Positions 49,036-60,905 of a stretch of DNA of 64,000 nucleotides are shown here, piece after piece. Source of the stretch: Diogma glabrata (lineage: Eukaryota > Arthropoda > Insecta > Diptera > Cylindrotomidae); the NCBI GenBank assembly GCA_963693315.1, contig OY856187.1:71280033-71344032 (forward strand), given 5' to 3'. Numbering within the stretch: position 1 is the first letter of the stretch; each line of letters starts with the position of its first letter. The notes under the pieces were generated by a model. The model had not been told where the DNA came from. It saw only the letters and a list, made by a program, of their open reading frames with translations, and ran no database searches. The position numbers were made by a program, and so were the translations under genes.

Positions 49036-50395
49036 GGATTATGATCGATTGAGAATTATATTTTCTTGAGACAATTATGAGCGACGATTATAAACTTTTG
49101 AGGATTAATGATATAAGGAAAATCCTACGAAGGTAACAAATTCCAAAAACGAGATGCTCTACAAGAAATCTATAGTTCTATATCTAATTATTTAAACTGA
49201 AAAATTATGGGTGCTATAGCAGCTCTACACAGTTAAAAATTGTTCGTCTTTTGTAACAGCGTTTTTGCACCGCTATAGGTCGTATCACAATGGTTCGTTC
49301 AATGGCGCGATTTTTAATATTTTTCAAGAAAAAATATTTTGACGAACGCCCGTATGTTATTATTTTTTTTCAAAAATCTTGCAAGCGTTAGTTTATTTAA
49401 ACCTCGTCTCGTTCGTTAATTATTAAATGAAATTTTTTTAAAAACCCCTTTTGGGACGTTTGGCTTAGCGCTGATTAAAATACAATTTATAGATCATAAA
49501 ACGTTCGTTCTTTGTTATTATACAACATTGTTCGTTTAATTGAGAACTACATTATTTATTGTTGCTATTTTTGGTTATAATAAGTATTTATGGTTCGTTA
49601 ATCTGGCCGAATTAACATTTATTTTTATATTAAACATAGAACACGTTCGTTTAAGTTATAAAACAGAGTACGTTAAATTCAATATTTGAATATCTTTCGT
49701 TCGTTAAATCGGTCCGTTTTTAATTTTAGAGCATACTCGCGAGATTATTGTCCGTTCTAGTCATAAAACAAAGTTCGTTAGATAATATGTGTATGTGACT
49801 ATGGTTCGTTACACTATCCGATTATTATTGCACCGTGATTGGTTTGTACTTAACCTGTTAGTTGGACTTATACCACAAAGTTTGTTGGAGTAAATTTTGG
49901 GGTATTTTTCGTTCGTTCAATGGATAGACAATTGTTAGTTTATGACGCCTCATGACGGTAATTGGGCAGCTGCATATAATTCTTAAGATTGGATGAACAT
50001 ATAAAATATATATAAATATGTAAACTTATTGTTGGAAACTTATTGAACCTTTGTTAAAATTTAATAAAAAACTGTTTAAATTTACGTTTTGATTGTTTAG
50101 GAACAGGCACTGGTTATGTAAATCTCTAAACTGAAAAATAAAAATGAAAAAACACGCATTTCTGTAGAAATTTTTTAAAATTTTATTAATTTTATAAAAT
50201 ATTTACAATATGTTTTTGTAGATAGAAATAAACTATAATCTAAAGATAGTACTTATTTGTTGCTTAATGCTTTTCTCAAATCCATACCTCCAGATCTATT
50301 AGTTGTTTGAAAATGCTTTAGAACTTAACTACACCTTTTTCAGGCGTTGATAGCCAAATCTGCTTGGAAAGTAGGCTTAAGCATTCAAAAGCCTA

Positions 50396-51304
50396 CACTG
50401 AAAAAATATTGAAGTCAACCTCACCCCGAAGTAAACAATTTATTATTCAAACAAAGGAAAAAACACTGAAAAAAAATGTTATAATATCTGTAAAAAAATA
50501 TATTAAATTTGCGAATTTTTGTAATGAGTTGGCGCTAATAAACACATTATTATTCTTACGAATAGAAGTTCATGAAGTATTGGTCAAAGTTATCAATTAA
50601 TAACTATTGTGTTTATAAATTTCACGAATTTATTTATGAATTCCGGTTGAAAATTTTATAATCATGTTCATACTTTCAAAAATATATTTACTAAATATAT
50701 AAACTTACAAAAAAAAACGATTATTCTTTTATAAATACTGGTTTATAGTATACATAAATGAGTTATCAAACGATAAGCAGATGTTATAAATATTTCGTAT
50801 TATTTATGAAAAAATTTATAGATTTCACGTATAATTTGGTTATAAAATTTTATAAACAGCGTTTATTGAATCTTTATGAATTAAAACTATATTAAATTTG
50901 TAAATATATTAAATTTGCGAATTTTTGTAATGAGTTGGCGCTAATAAACACATTATTATTCTTACGAATAGAAGTTCATGAAGTATTGGTCAAAGTTATC
51001 AATTAATAACTATTGTGTTTATAAATTTCACGAATTTATTTATGAATTCCGGTTGAAAATTTTATAATCATGTTCATACTTTCAAAAATATATTTACTAA
51101 ATATATAAACTTACAAAAAAAAACGATTATTCTTTTATAAATACTGGTTTATAGTATACATAAATGAGTTATCAAACGATAAGCAGATGTTATAAATATT
51201 TCGTATTATTTATGAAAAAATTTATAGATTTCACGTATAATTTGGTTATAAAATTTTATAAACAGCGTTTATTGAATCTTTATGAATTTTGTTTTTTTGG
51301 AGTG
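50396..51304. mobile_element. MITE with CACTG ends and internal tandem duplication
   Basis: The left end is CACTGAAAAAAT and the right end's reverse complement is CACTCCAAAAAAAC; both are flanked by TA. Inside, a 406-bp unit occurs twice in tandem (about 50497-50902 and 50903-51288) with no difference seen over the compared length. The 78-codon frame at 50364 is not a gene. Confidence 0.7.
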
Positions 51305-51666
51305 TACTTAGAAACAATTTCACTTTGATTGCAACTACTACAATTAAAGATTTGTCCTGCCAACAGAATGAGGTTGATTTTACATATAGTTTAACAGAAG
51401 TTGAATGAAGTTAATAACAATTTCCATGAAAGAAATTAACTTTGGCCTTATATTATATATTTTTCATTTCAAAACTTAAGTATTTAACATTGGTTGAACT
51501 ACACCGTTCTAAAACCTGCGCAGATTTTGAATCGATTTCAGAGTTCGATTCGCCATATCCGCGATGAAGTTGACCATCTTATATCGTTTAAAAATCGAAT
51601 ATTTTATTCAGTGCGTCAAGTTTCTAACAAATTAAAAATTTGTAATGTTGAAAATATAATAGAAAC

Positions 51667-53000
51667 ATATGGAGGGGCTGAAATCTCAAGCTCTGAGATA
51701 TTAAGACTTCGGTTTTGGTTAAGGATTTTGATATAGTTTTCGGCATAAAACTTTAATGAGGACATTGTTTTTAGTTTTGGGCAGCGATGTATATCAAACA
51801 TAATTCTTTGTTAATGTATTTTTTATCCCTGTTTAGAAATTTATTACAAAACTAACACGAAACATCAATACGTTGCCGGAAAATCATAACAGATCATAAA
51901 TTAACATAATTTAGTGAAAAGATGATACAATCAGAAAAAAGAAAATATTACGAGAAAACTTCGAATGCTTCGAGAAAATATTACGAAATCACAAATTCAT
52001 AATTCTTTCAAAATTCCAAAAATGTTGTAAAAATAAAATAAAATCAAAAACAGTGTGAAAAAATCTAAAAATATTCCAAAAATTATTATAAAATCAAAGA
52101 TTAAACTTTTTCCAAAACTTCTGGAAATATTGCAAAAACTCAAAATCAAAAATCGAAACTTTTTTCAAAATTCAAAAACTATTTCAAAGACTAACAAATT
52201 CAAAAATGTCCATGTCACATTTACTTCATACAAACAGTAAAAGTTTTTTTCAAGAATTTTTTTTTTAAGAAATTGGCTAAAAAAATAAATGGATCATATT
52301 TTTAACAAGCTTATATTGCAATAAAATTCTCAATAATAATAATATCATGTTCATTACATTTCATTTCATCCACATAACTAATTTTACTATTTTCTAAAAA
52401 CAGAAATGAAAATCATTCTTTTGACACACTTGACATTATTTTTCGGCAAGTTTATAATGCCATAATTCTCTATAATAATAATAAAATTTCATGTCATACA
52501 AATAATTAATCTTATTTTTTCCCAAAAATTGGATAATAAAATAAATGAAAATCTTTCTTTTGACACACTTGACAATATTTTTTTGACAAACCAAACTTAT
52601 AATGCAATAATCTAGTTCTTGGTCTCACATACCAATCCCGACCATCAAGATTTCTTCAAATTCAATGGTTCCATTCGTAATCACTTAAAATGAACGTTTT
52701 TTAAGCAAAAGATATGCAAATTTCCTTGTTTGACACACTGGACGATTTTTTTGACACACTTCCTGTACCAAACACATAGAACATCGAACACATCGTTCGT
52801 TCGGCTCTTTCCATTGAGCAAACTTGTTTTAAAAAAAATTTGAGCCGTTTTCTAGATTTCGTCAATTGTGACGAACGGCTGGCCGGCCGGCAGATAGATA
52901 TACATTTTTTTTGCTGTTTTAGAATCAGTAGGTCCTAAAACGTCGAGAAATGCCAAAAAAAGTGGTGGTTAGAATTTCACTTTTGGTTCATGAATGCTAT
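51667..53000. repeat. Most complete copy of the AT-rich dispersed repeat
   Basis: It contains in one piece the parts seen separately elsewhere: the 'GGAGGGGCTGAAATCTCA' block (as at 38735), CAAAATTC-type units, TTTGACACACTTGAC blocks, 'ACCAATCCCGACCATCAAGA' (as at 29997), and the GGCCGGCCGGCAG and 'AGAATCAGTAGGTCC' end (as at 37900). It serves as the reference for the interrupted copy at 28408-38010. Confidence 0.82.
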
Positions 53001-53251
53001 ACAATACTACAATTTTAATAAAAATTACCTTTCAGAACATCCTTTTGTGATATAAATGGTCATCCACTTTCATTAATTTAGTTAGGTCTAAATTGTTCTG
53101 TATCGTGGGGTTGATATTTACTTTATGGTTGATGTTTACTGTGTCCGTTTCATCTTGACAACAGGTTCGACCAGTTGCAAAATAACATTGGAGTTTTCAG
53201 TGACTTGTCGGACAGAGCAAGGTGCATAACTAACATCAAAATTTACAGGGG

Positions 53252-53470
53252 TCCTGTTCCCGAACACATAAACGTGATTTAGGAACATATTATGAAGTTC
53301 GTATTGCAAAATATTAAACGGTAACGGTAACGATTTTACGGAAAACGAATTTCACAATATGGTATAAATCCACCAAATTTTTATTTGTGTATTTAGCAAT
53401 ATAAGACAATGTTACATCAGTTTGATGTTATGCAATACAAATTTCACAATATTGTTAATTATTCCATTCC
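53252..53470. repeat. Relic of the GGGCCCTATTCC MITE family
   Basis: CAG is followed by GGGTCCTGTTCCCGAACACA, close to the termini at 14692 and 15208, then several CACAATATTG-type strings. A matching right end was not located. Confidence 0.5.
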
Positions 53471-54610
53471 ACATTTTACGCACGAGTTCTTTTGACACAA
53501 TTCGAATTATTAGTACCAGATATATGGCCACAACACAATCTAGTGATAAGAACGGCAGATAATTTTCATATCACCTAATATCACCCCTTTTCAAATGAAG
53601 GAACATCATTTTTTCCTGACACTTTCCTATACACAAAAATATTTGTACACATTTTATTTATTTTTATAGTCCACAAATTTATTAGTTTCACTGATAAATT
53701 AAAAAAATTGGTACACCAGTTTCCACATATGTATTTTGTTTTTTTTTTCACTTATTAGTATATTTTTTTTAAATTAATACTATATTTTTAATAATTTTAT
53801 TTAAAAAAAGACCAATTTAAACGCGATTGACAAAATGAATTTATGGTATGTCGCCATATGTCAAAATTTCTTTACACTAAATAAATCTCTGAAAGAAATA
53901 TATTAAAAATCTACGGAACGAACGGAGCAGTATTTACATGTTTTACAAACGGTACGTTGATGTAAAAAGAACGACCCACTGTTCGTTTATCATATGTTTG
54001 TAGAACTTTTTTATGATACTATAGAACGTACAACAGATCGTCGCAGTATAAAAATAGTGATTGCGTACATTTGGTGAGTTTGTTCGTTAAAATCTGAGTA
54101 CCTGCATGCGCTAAATAATTTGATTCGTTAAAAATAACAAACAAACAAATTTTTTAATTTTTAACGAACCGTTTTTTTACAGAACGACCGTGCGTGAACG
54201 AACGATTTTTTACTGTGTAGTGTGACGCAATAGGTTTGCAAACTTAGGCAAAATCGATTCGAACTCTTCAGCAGCCCGTTTTCCGCTGCACAGAATCAAG
54301 ACAAACTACCTAGGCAAACTATCTAAGTATGTTTCACCCCATATGTGATCACAGTGTTCCATTTGTAAACTAAAAGAAGTTATATATGTTATTATGGTTT
54401 TCCATATTATTCACTGTTTGTGTGCTTTTGTCACTTTTGAATTAAAATGCAATATTTAAAAAAAATATACTTTTTTAATGTTTATTAATAATAATATAAC
54501 AGTTTGGATTTTATTTTTTATTTTATAGAATATCGATTTCGACTTACGCTATCCTCAGTTCTTAAATTATTATTACAATTTTTGCTTAAACTATTGTCTT
54601 ATATACTATT

Positions 54611-56260
54611 TCAACTGCTATTTTTTATTATTATGTCATATATTTTGTTAGTCTTAGTGTTGATTTTATCATTTAAAATGTTGTTATTGTTTTTATGTTT
54701 ATATATTTCTATTTCTTCCAATCTTTCTAGATGTTGTCCTTTTCTTTTTTTATGTAATATGGTTAAATTTGTGTTGATATTGGTGTATTTGTGTTTTTCT
54801 ATTTTTAAATGTTTGGCATATCTGGATTTTGGATCGCTTCTGTTAATTTCATTACACCAATCTCGATAAATTTTTTTGTGAAGGACCGCCCCGTCTGGCC
54901 TATATAAAATTTACTACAGTCGTCACAGGTAAGTTTATTAACACCTGTGTCTAAGGTTTGGGTTTTTTTGGTTTTTAGGTAATTTTCAATTTTATTTTTG
55001 TTTTTGTAAGCTGCAATAAATCCATTTTTTTTTTAAAGTTTTTTGCATTATTTTGAATGTTGTTTTATTGTATGCTATGCCTACGTATTTTTTAAATGCT
55101 AAGTTTGCTTCATTCTTCATTGTCGTTAGGGTTTGCAAATTTTTCTTGTTTTTATATTTTCTATTTAATGTGTCAATTATTTCGTTTTTATATCCGTTTT
55201 TACTGTCTATGTATTTTATGTTATTTAATTCGTCTTGATAATTTTCTGCTTTCATTGGCATATTGTTCAATCTATTGATCATGTGGTTGTATGCAGCTAG
55301 TTTATGTTGGTAAGGATGATGTGATTTAATATTGATAATTTGATCCGTTTGGGTTGGTTTTCGGAATATTTTGAATGTGTGTTTTGAATCTACATTTTTG
55401 ATTGATAAATCCAAAAAATTTATTGTGTTATTTTCTTCATTTTCTAACGTGAATTTAATGGAAGGTTCTATGCTGTTTATGTATTGGTGTAATTAAGCTG
55501 TCTACTCGTTCCTTTGAATAATAAAATTATACCATCAACGTAGCGATACCAATAAATGATTTTTTTTGTGTGGATTTATGTAGTTATGTATATATTTTGA
55601 TTCAAAATCATTGAGATATATTTCTGCTAAAGTTCCAGATAGTGGGCTCCCCATAGGTAATCCTTCTGTTTGTTAATAATACTCATTGTGATGTGTGAAA
55701 TAATTTTGTTTTGTTATTTCGGTTATTATATTTATTATTTCTTGTGTATCTGTTGGGTTTAAACCATTTTTTATAAATATATTTTTTGTTATATCTATTG
55801 TATCTTCTATTGGTAAGTTAGAATACATGTTGGTTATATCAAACGATGCTAATTTTGCGTTGTGAAGTATTATTTTTGGTTCTATTCTATTGCTTAATTC
55901 TGTGTTCTTTTTGACTGAATAATTGTTATAAAATTTTATGTGATACTTCAATAGTTTTTTATGTACTTCGCTATTCTGTATGTTGGTGCTGTGGTGAAAT
56001 TAATTAATGGTCTTATCGGTGTATCTGGTTTGTGTATTTTTGGTAATCCTCTTATATTTGGCGCTGTTGGTTTTATCATTTTGTTATACCTAATGTTCTT
56101 ATCTCTTAGCATGTTGATAGATTTGTTGATGATTGTTTTTATTTGTGCATTGAATTCATTCGTTGGATCTTTACTTAATTTTTCGATGTTGTTATTAATG
56201 ATGTATTCATCTATCTTATTGTTGTTGTCTGCAGTTTTTAATAATAAAAAATTAAAAATA
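54611..56260 (-). pseudogene. Penelope-like element: reverse transcriptase plus GIY-YIG endonuclease
   Basis: Penelope-like elements encode an RT joined to a GIY-YIG nuclease. On the minus strand, in order: KPTAPNIRGLPKIHK and RPLINFTTAPTYRIAKYIK; a 1-base frameshift near 55955; YHIKFYNNYSV, LASFDITNMYSNLP; an in-frame TAA; QTEGLPMGSPLSGTLAEIYL; another frameshift; then YWYRYVDGIILLFKG, the catalytic box, with Gly where the family has the second Asp. Further frameshifts precede INFLDLSIKN and the long basic linker. The nuclease follows after one more shift: LDTGVNKLTCDDC, KFYIGQTGRSF, SRYAKHL, LERLEEIEIYKH, and a TGA at 54611-54613. At least four frameshifts and one stop show it is dead. Terminal repeats were not found. 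Confidence 0.9.
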
Positions 56261-57690
56261 AACATATTAAAAAAGTATATTTTTAAATATTGCATTTTAA
56301 TTAAAAGAAGTTGTTTGCTATTAAAAACTTACCCAATCGTCGTAAAACCACAATTTATGAACAGTGATTTTCGCTAAGCGAAAAATCAACATCAACTCCT
56401 CAGTTATAAAAAGGAATATTCCATAACTAAAATTGAGGATGCTACCGTTGACTGAGTACAGTTTATACGCTAGCACCCCTAGGATATCACCTCGGCTAGT
56501 GATATCTCACTGCTATTTCCAATGGTATGTGACATCTTAAGTTAAGTCGTATGTCAACAACAAGTACGTGCGGTTTTCATACCCGTAGATAATAAAAATT
56601 TTAAATTAACATGAACTGATCCCGCCATTCTCGAGAGTAACTAAAAGAAAAAGTTTAACCTACAATTTATTTTTGTGTTTTATGCCACTTCGTTCCACAA
56701 TTTATCCAAAATAAATATGTTGTGGTGATTTTTATCTTTTTTGTCCCACAGAGCCGGCCTTGAATAAATCTCACTAGTCTTAAGGTTTCAATATCCATTT
56801 TAAAAATATAAACTATCTTAAACTAGTCAGTATATAAACTAAAGGATATTATTGTTAAACGTGTTACACTAAACTGTAAACCAAACTGTAAACCAGTTAC
56901 ACTAAACTGTTAATAAAATTTCCATGATATGGAGTTGTGTGATTCCCTTAATTAAAACAAAATTTGAAAATTCGATGATTCTTGGTAAATAAAGGCTTTG
57001 GTTTATTTCTGAGCATAAAAGGACTTAAACCTAGTGAAGACCCATCAAAAATTTAAACCCTATTCTGGTAAAAGTCAATTTAAACAATTAAGTTTATTTT
57101 CATAAGCATCCCTTTGAATTTTTAGCCAAACCTTGCATACAAATTTATTAGGCACTAAACAAATCTTTTAAAAACATCTCGTATTCCTGTAAAAATGTCT
57201 AGCAACAAAAATACGACACAATTAAAACAATTTAATTTTTTTATTGATTTTTTAAAATTTTGCCGCAAACTTACAAATTTTAATCATCAATTACAAGTAA
57301 CACAAATACAAATTAATTAATTAATTGATTAAACTGAACATTTTAAAAATTAAATTTGCAGTTAAAACATGTTTTTTTTTTATAAATTAATAATAAAATT
57401 TCTTAGCTACAAAACAATGAAAATATTTGTCATTAAAACATATATTTTAGCTTTTATATTTTTTAAAAGATTTCATGTCCTTGTAAATTCCGCCATCAAA
57501 AATACATTTAAAAATTTTATATATTAAACCTAAGAAACAATGAAAAAAATTTATTAAATCTAATAAATAGTACAATTTTTTAACTAAAAACAATCAAAAT
57601 ATTAAAAATATATATATATTAATAAAAATTTCACCACAAACGACGTACTAATTTGTTTGGTAGACTTTTTAAAAATAATGAAAACAAAAA
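56261..57690. other. Non-coding stretch inside the composite element
   Basis: A short perfect hairpin TTTTCGCTAAGCGAAAA lies near 56368-56385, and an inverted pair GATATCAC and GTGATATC at about 56481-56506. These could belong to the 5' region of the Penelope-like element, but I could not find a hammerhead core (CTGATGA with GAAA). From 56650 to 57690 nothing was recognised. Confidence 0.4.
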
Positions 57691-57870
57691 ATAAAATGAT
57701 CATCGCGAAAAAAAAAATAAATCGTTTTTCGACGCTTGACTCGATGCTTGACTCTTTTATCGATGCTTCAATATAAACACTGCTATTTAAAAGTATATAT
57801 TCATTTTCTTCGCTTGAATCACATCGATGGTCGACGCTATTATCGAAGCTCCAACATAAATGCACCCTTA

Positions 57871-58660
57871 GAAAGGAAAAACTAAGTTTTTGCTAAAATA
57901 AATTTAGGCTGAAAATAATATTTTTGTTTAAATAATTAATAGTACCTAACAGGGCTCCGCTGAAGCCATTTTTTCCTTTTTTTTTGGTTCTTTCCATTTT
58001 TTTCCATTTTAATCATAATTTTTCCATTTTTTTCATTTTTTTTAAATTTTTAAAAATACATATACACATTTTTATATTAACTAAAAAACTTTTCCATCAT
58101 TTTTCATTAACTAGTTTTATATTATATAATACAAATTCAGGGAAATAGTAGGAGAATATGTGAGTAAATAATTAATTAATAATATCAACCTCGATAACAT
58201 TTTCGTCGATCATTTAATAGTTTTAGTAATTAAACTCAAGTAACTAAGGAAAAAGTAATTTGAATTGTGCAATCCAAATATTTTGAAATTCGAATATGTT
58301 GAACTTTGTGAGAGCAAAACTTCATTTCTCTTGTATGTGAAACGATGCTATTTGACGTTGAAATTTCATCATCATTTATCAGATCTACATAAGTTACATT
58401 GTTGTTTTTATTCAATTTTCAATTCTAGTGGATTGTTTAGTTTGAAATTTGCTCTACGATCACATATTTTACTGTTTTCCATACTGTACTGATCTACGAG
58501 TTTGGAAGACAATCTCCAACTAATTGAGATGAGCACTAAACCAATTTTTATTCTAGATTTTATTTGAAGAGATATTCCTGTTTATATAAAAGACAATGTT
58601 TATGTACATTAATCTGGTAATTAAAAGTTATAAACATAGTTTTAATTCTTATATAGATGT
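57871..58660. other. AT-rich stretch with TTTCCATTTTT tract
   Basis: 57967-58110 is a pyrimidine-rich tract of repeated TTTTTCCATTTT. A similar shorter tract occurs at 62058-62100. No gene. Confidence 0.5.
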
Positions 58661-58662
58661 CC

Positions 58663-58935
58663 ATGTACATTATCGCCGCTTTAATAATGAAATAACGTAT
58701 GCTATGTATACGTTATTATTATATAATGGGTGCGCTGCATTCCCCATAAGGATGTTTTTGAAGTGGCATTTTTACATTTTCGAATTATTTTATGACTGGG
58801 GGTAAAAATTAATATATTGTTAATTAACGTCTATGCAAAGCATGCGCACATCCATATTTAAACTCAATTAAATATCTCGAAACTACACTTTTGCGTATAC
58901 GTTATTTCATTATTAAAGCGACGATATGTTTACAA
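58663..58935. repeat. Inverted repeat, arms about 45 bp
   Basis: 'TTATCGCCGCTTTAATAATG' and AAATAACGTATGC (58666-58704) recur inverted at 58890-58932 ('GCGTATACGTTATTTCATTA', 'TTAAAGCGACGATA'). A MITE of about 270 bp is likely. No coding content. Confidence 0.75.
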
Positions 58936-58984
58936 GTAAACAGAATAATAATTTAATTTTAAGCACTTTTGATGTTTTTTTAGA

Positions 58985-59735
58985 TGCTGTCGTTTTGACA
59001 TGTGTGATGAACCAATAGGCGAATGTAAAAGCATTCGTTTATTGGGTGTCACAGTTTCAAATGACCTACTCTGGAACGATCATGTAATGGCGATGGCAAA
59101 AAGAGCGTCTAAAAAACTCGGCCTCCTAAATAGATGCAAAAAATTTTTTACTCCATACCAATTGCTCCATGTTTATAAGTCCTATATTCGTCCCTGTATG
59201 GAGTACTGCTGTCAAGTTTGGGGTGCTGCCTCTGTTTCCATCTTGGCCCTCTTGGACTCTGTTCAAAAGCGAGCTATACGAATTGTGGGTGATCGAACTT
59301 TGACATCAAAACTTGATTCCCTACAACATCGTCGCACTGTTGCTGACCTCGTTGTTTTTTACAAATATCGTCATCAGCGGTGCTCAGATGAAATCAGCGG
59401 CATCATGCCTCTAACTTATTCTTACCCCCGTTCCACTCGGCAATCGGCTGCCGCAACCAGTGAAACGGTAAAGATCCCGCGCTGTCATACTGGCAGATCG
59501 CAGAGAGACTTCTTTGTCCGAACTGCGTACAAATGGAATAGTTTGCCGGAACACTTAGTCTCAGGTGGCTTCAACCCACAGATGTTTAAAAAAAGCGTTA
59601 ATCTACACCTAAGAACGCCAGTTGTTGTGGGACCCAGGTCTAGACCTAGGTCTTAAAAGGTATTTATGTGTTGTTGTGACACATATTCTAAACCCTATTA
59701 CTCAACACATTTTATTACAAAAAAAAAAAAAAAGA
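58985..59735 (+). pseudogene. 5'-truncated CR1/L2-like LINE, RT C-terminus
   Basis: An open frame ending at 59656 carries the C-terminal part of a non-LTR reverse transcriptase: IRLLGVTVSNDLLWNDHV, LGLLNRCKKFFTPYQLL, SYIRPCMEYCCQVWGAA, DSVQKRAIRIVGD, SLQHRRTVADL, RCHTGRSQRDFF and WNSLPEHLV. It is clearly related to the copy at 44645 but belongs to a separate subfamily. The palm with catalytic residues is missing. The 3' UTR (TTTATGTGTTGTTGTGACA, CTCAACACATTTTATTAC) ends in an A-run at 59720-59734. Codon use is more GC-rich than the surroundings. Confidence 0.87.
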
Positions 59736-60214
59736 AAATAAAACATTTTTCTTTGCTCTGTCTTGCACCAGTTTTGTTAATTTTGCCTTAGTATATAAAC
59801 AGCAAAAGCCGTTACCAAAACGTTGGCATCCAAAAACACCGCTAAAGTCGACAAAAACTATCTTATTTATTATAAAAAACGCTGAAAATTTAAATGAAAA
59901 TATTGACCTGCAAACAAATGTAATTTTGCATGGACATCTATATTAGAATATAGGGTTGGGTTGCCAAATACTACAAAACATAAACCCGAATAAATCTTAT
60001 GCAAACCCGAAGATTTCATTAAATATCATAAATTTCGATAAATCCTTGGATCTTGAATCAATTCTGGACTTAAACCTAGATCTTGAATCAATTCGGAACT
60101 GGTGTATACTGAACCTTATGAGTTATGACATTTAATTCTAGTTTTGTCCTATAAAACTTCACTCTATGGCTCCTGTATAGAAAAGTTTTCCAAACTAGCA
60201 TTATTAAACTCACC

Positions 60215-60905
60215 TGCACTTAACTATTTCGCACTAATATCAACCACAAACGAAAATGGCATGATCATATTTGTTCTGTGGCGAAATTAAGAGTCCCAAC
60301 GACTTGGCTTCCTACGTTGTAGTCGATGTTTAGAATTTATATAATATACAGAATTTATGCGACCAATCCACGAATTCTACCCCCCATTTATGAGTTGCAG
60401 TATACCAGAAACCTCTAAATTTTGTCGACAGAGTTTATAGGCGTGTATTGAAGCTAATTGAAGATCCAGTTAAAATGTGTAAATGAGAACAAAATTGGCA
60501 CCGCAAAGGAATGTATTTTAAAAAGCTTCCGTAATATACTTCCATTATATGCTTCCTAGTGGAGTACGGTTCATGATGATGATGGTAAACCAGACTTGCA
60601 GTTATTACTTTCACTTCGGATAATATGCAGGTGTGAAACTGCAAGCTAGTAAACTCTGAACTGTATGAAGTCCATGACGATAGAGAGCCTACGTGTTATA
60701 TAATGATCAACTTATGCTAGATTTAAATAAATTATTCATAATTAACAAAATTTCACCAGAAAAATACTAAAAAGAATATCGTTCCTATTAGGAACAGTTT
60801 ATAAATAAAAAGTTTATAATTGTATGGCACTTATCGTGACCTAATTCATTCACAAGTGCCTCGCTTTGTCCAGCACCGCACGATGAAATTTTTTTTTAAA
60901 AGACG
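60215..60905 (+). pseudogene. Highly decayed LINE RT fragment
   Basis: Scattered short matches to the same type of RT C-terminus occur in changing frames: WHDHICSVAK (about 60255-60290), RLGFLR (60302), a MRP box (60357-60370), VDRVYRRVLKLIEDPVKM (60424-60478), and a possible basic tail near 60850-60895. Many stops and shifts. An old relic. Confidence 0.5.

Larger units (their letters stand above)
49229..54217. mobile_element. TA-flanked element with CACAGT ends and GTTCGT subterminal repeats
   Basis: The left end reads CACAGTTAAAAATTGTTCGT. The reverse complement of the right end reads CACAGTAAAAAATCGTTCGT. Both are flanked by TA (49227-49228 and 54218-54219), as in Tc1/mariner-type insertions. 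Subterminal DNA on both sides is dense in GTTCGTT or its complement (49245-49930 and 53910-54205). No transposase is encoded. The middle is filled by a smaller MITE (50396-51304) and a dispersed repeat (51667-53000). The superfamily is uncertain. Confidence 0.65.
45931..57867. mobile_element. Composite PIF/Harbinger-type element, TTA target duplication
   Basis: The left terminus (45931) reads GGGTGCGTTTATGTTGGAGC then TTCGATAA. The reverse complement of the right terminus (ending 57867) reads GGGTGCATTTATGTTGGAGC then TTCGATAA: 27 of 28 bases agree. TTA flanks both ends (45928-45930 and 57868-57870). A 3-bp TTA duplication is diagnostic of PIF/Harbinger, and a PIF/Harbinger transposase lies just inside the left end. 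Subterminal strings are also shared (CGATAAAAGAGTC, GAGTCAAGCATCGA, GTGTTTATATTG). At 11.9 kb it is far larger than usual; the excess is explained by later insertions (LINE tails, a TA-flanked element, a Penelope-like element). Confidence 0.75.

Noticed and set aside
56365..56640. Hammerhead ribozyme in the 5' region of the Penelope-like element
   Set aside because: Small hairpins exist, but the core strings CTGATGA and GAAA in the required arrangement were not found on either strand.
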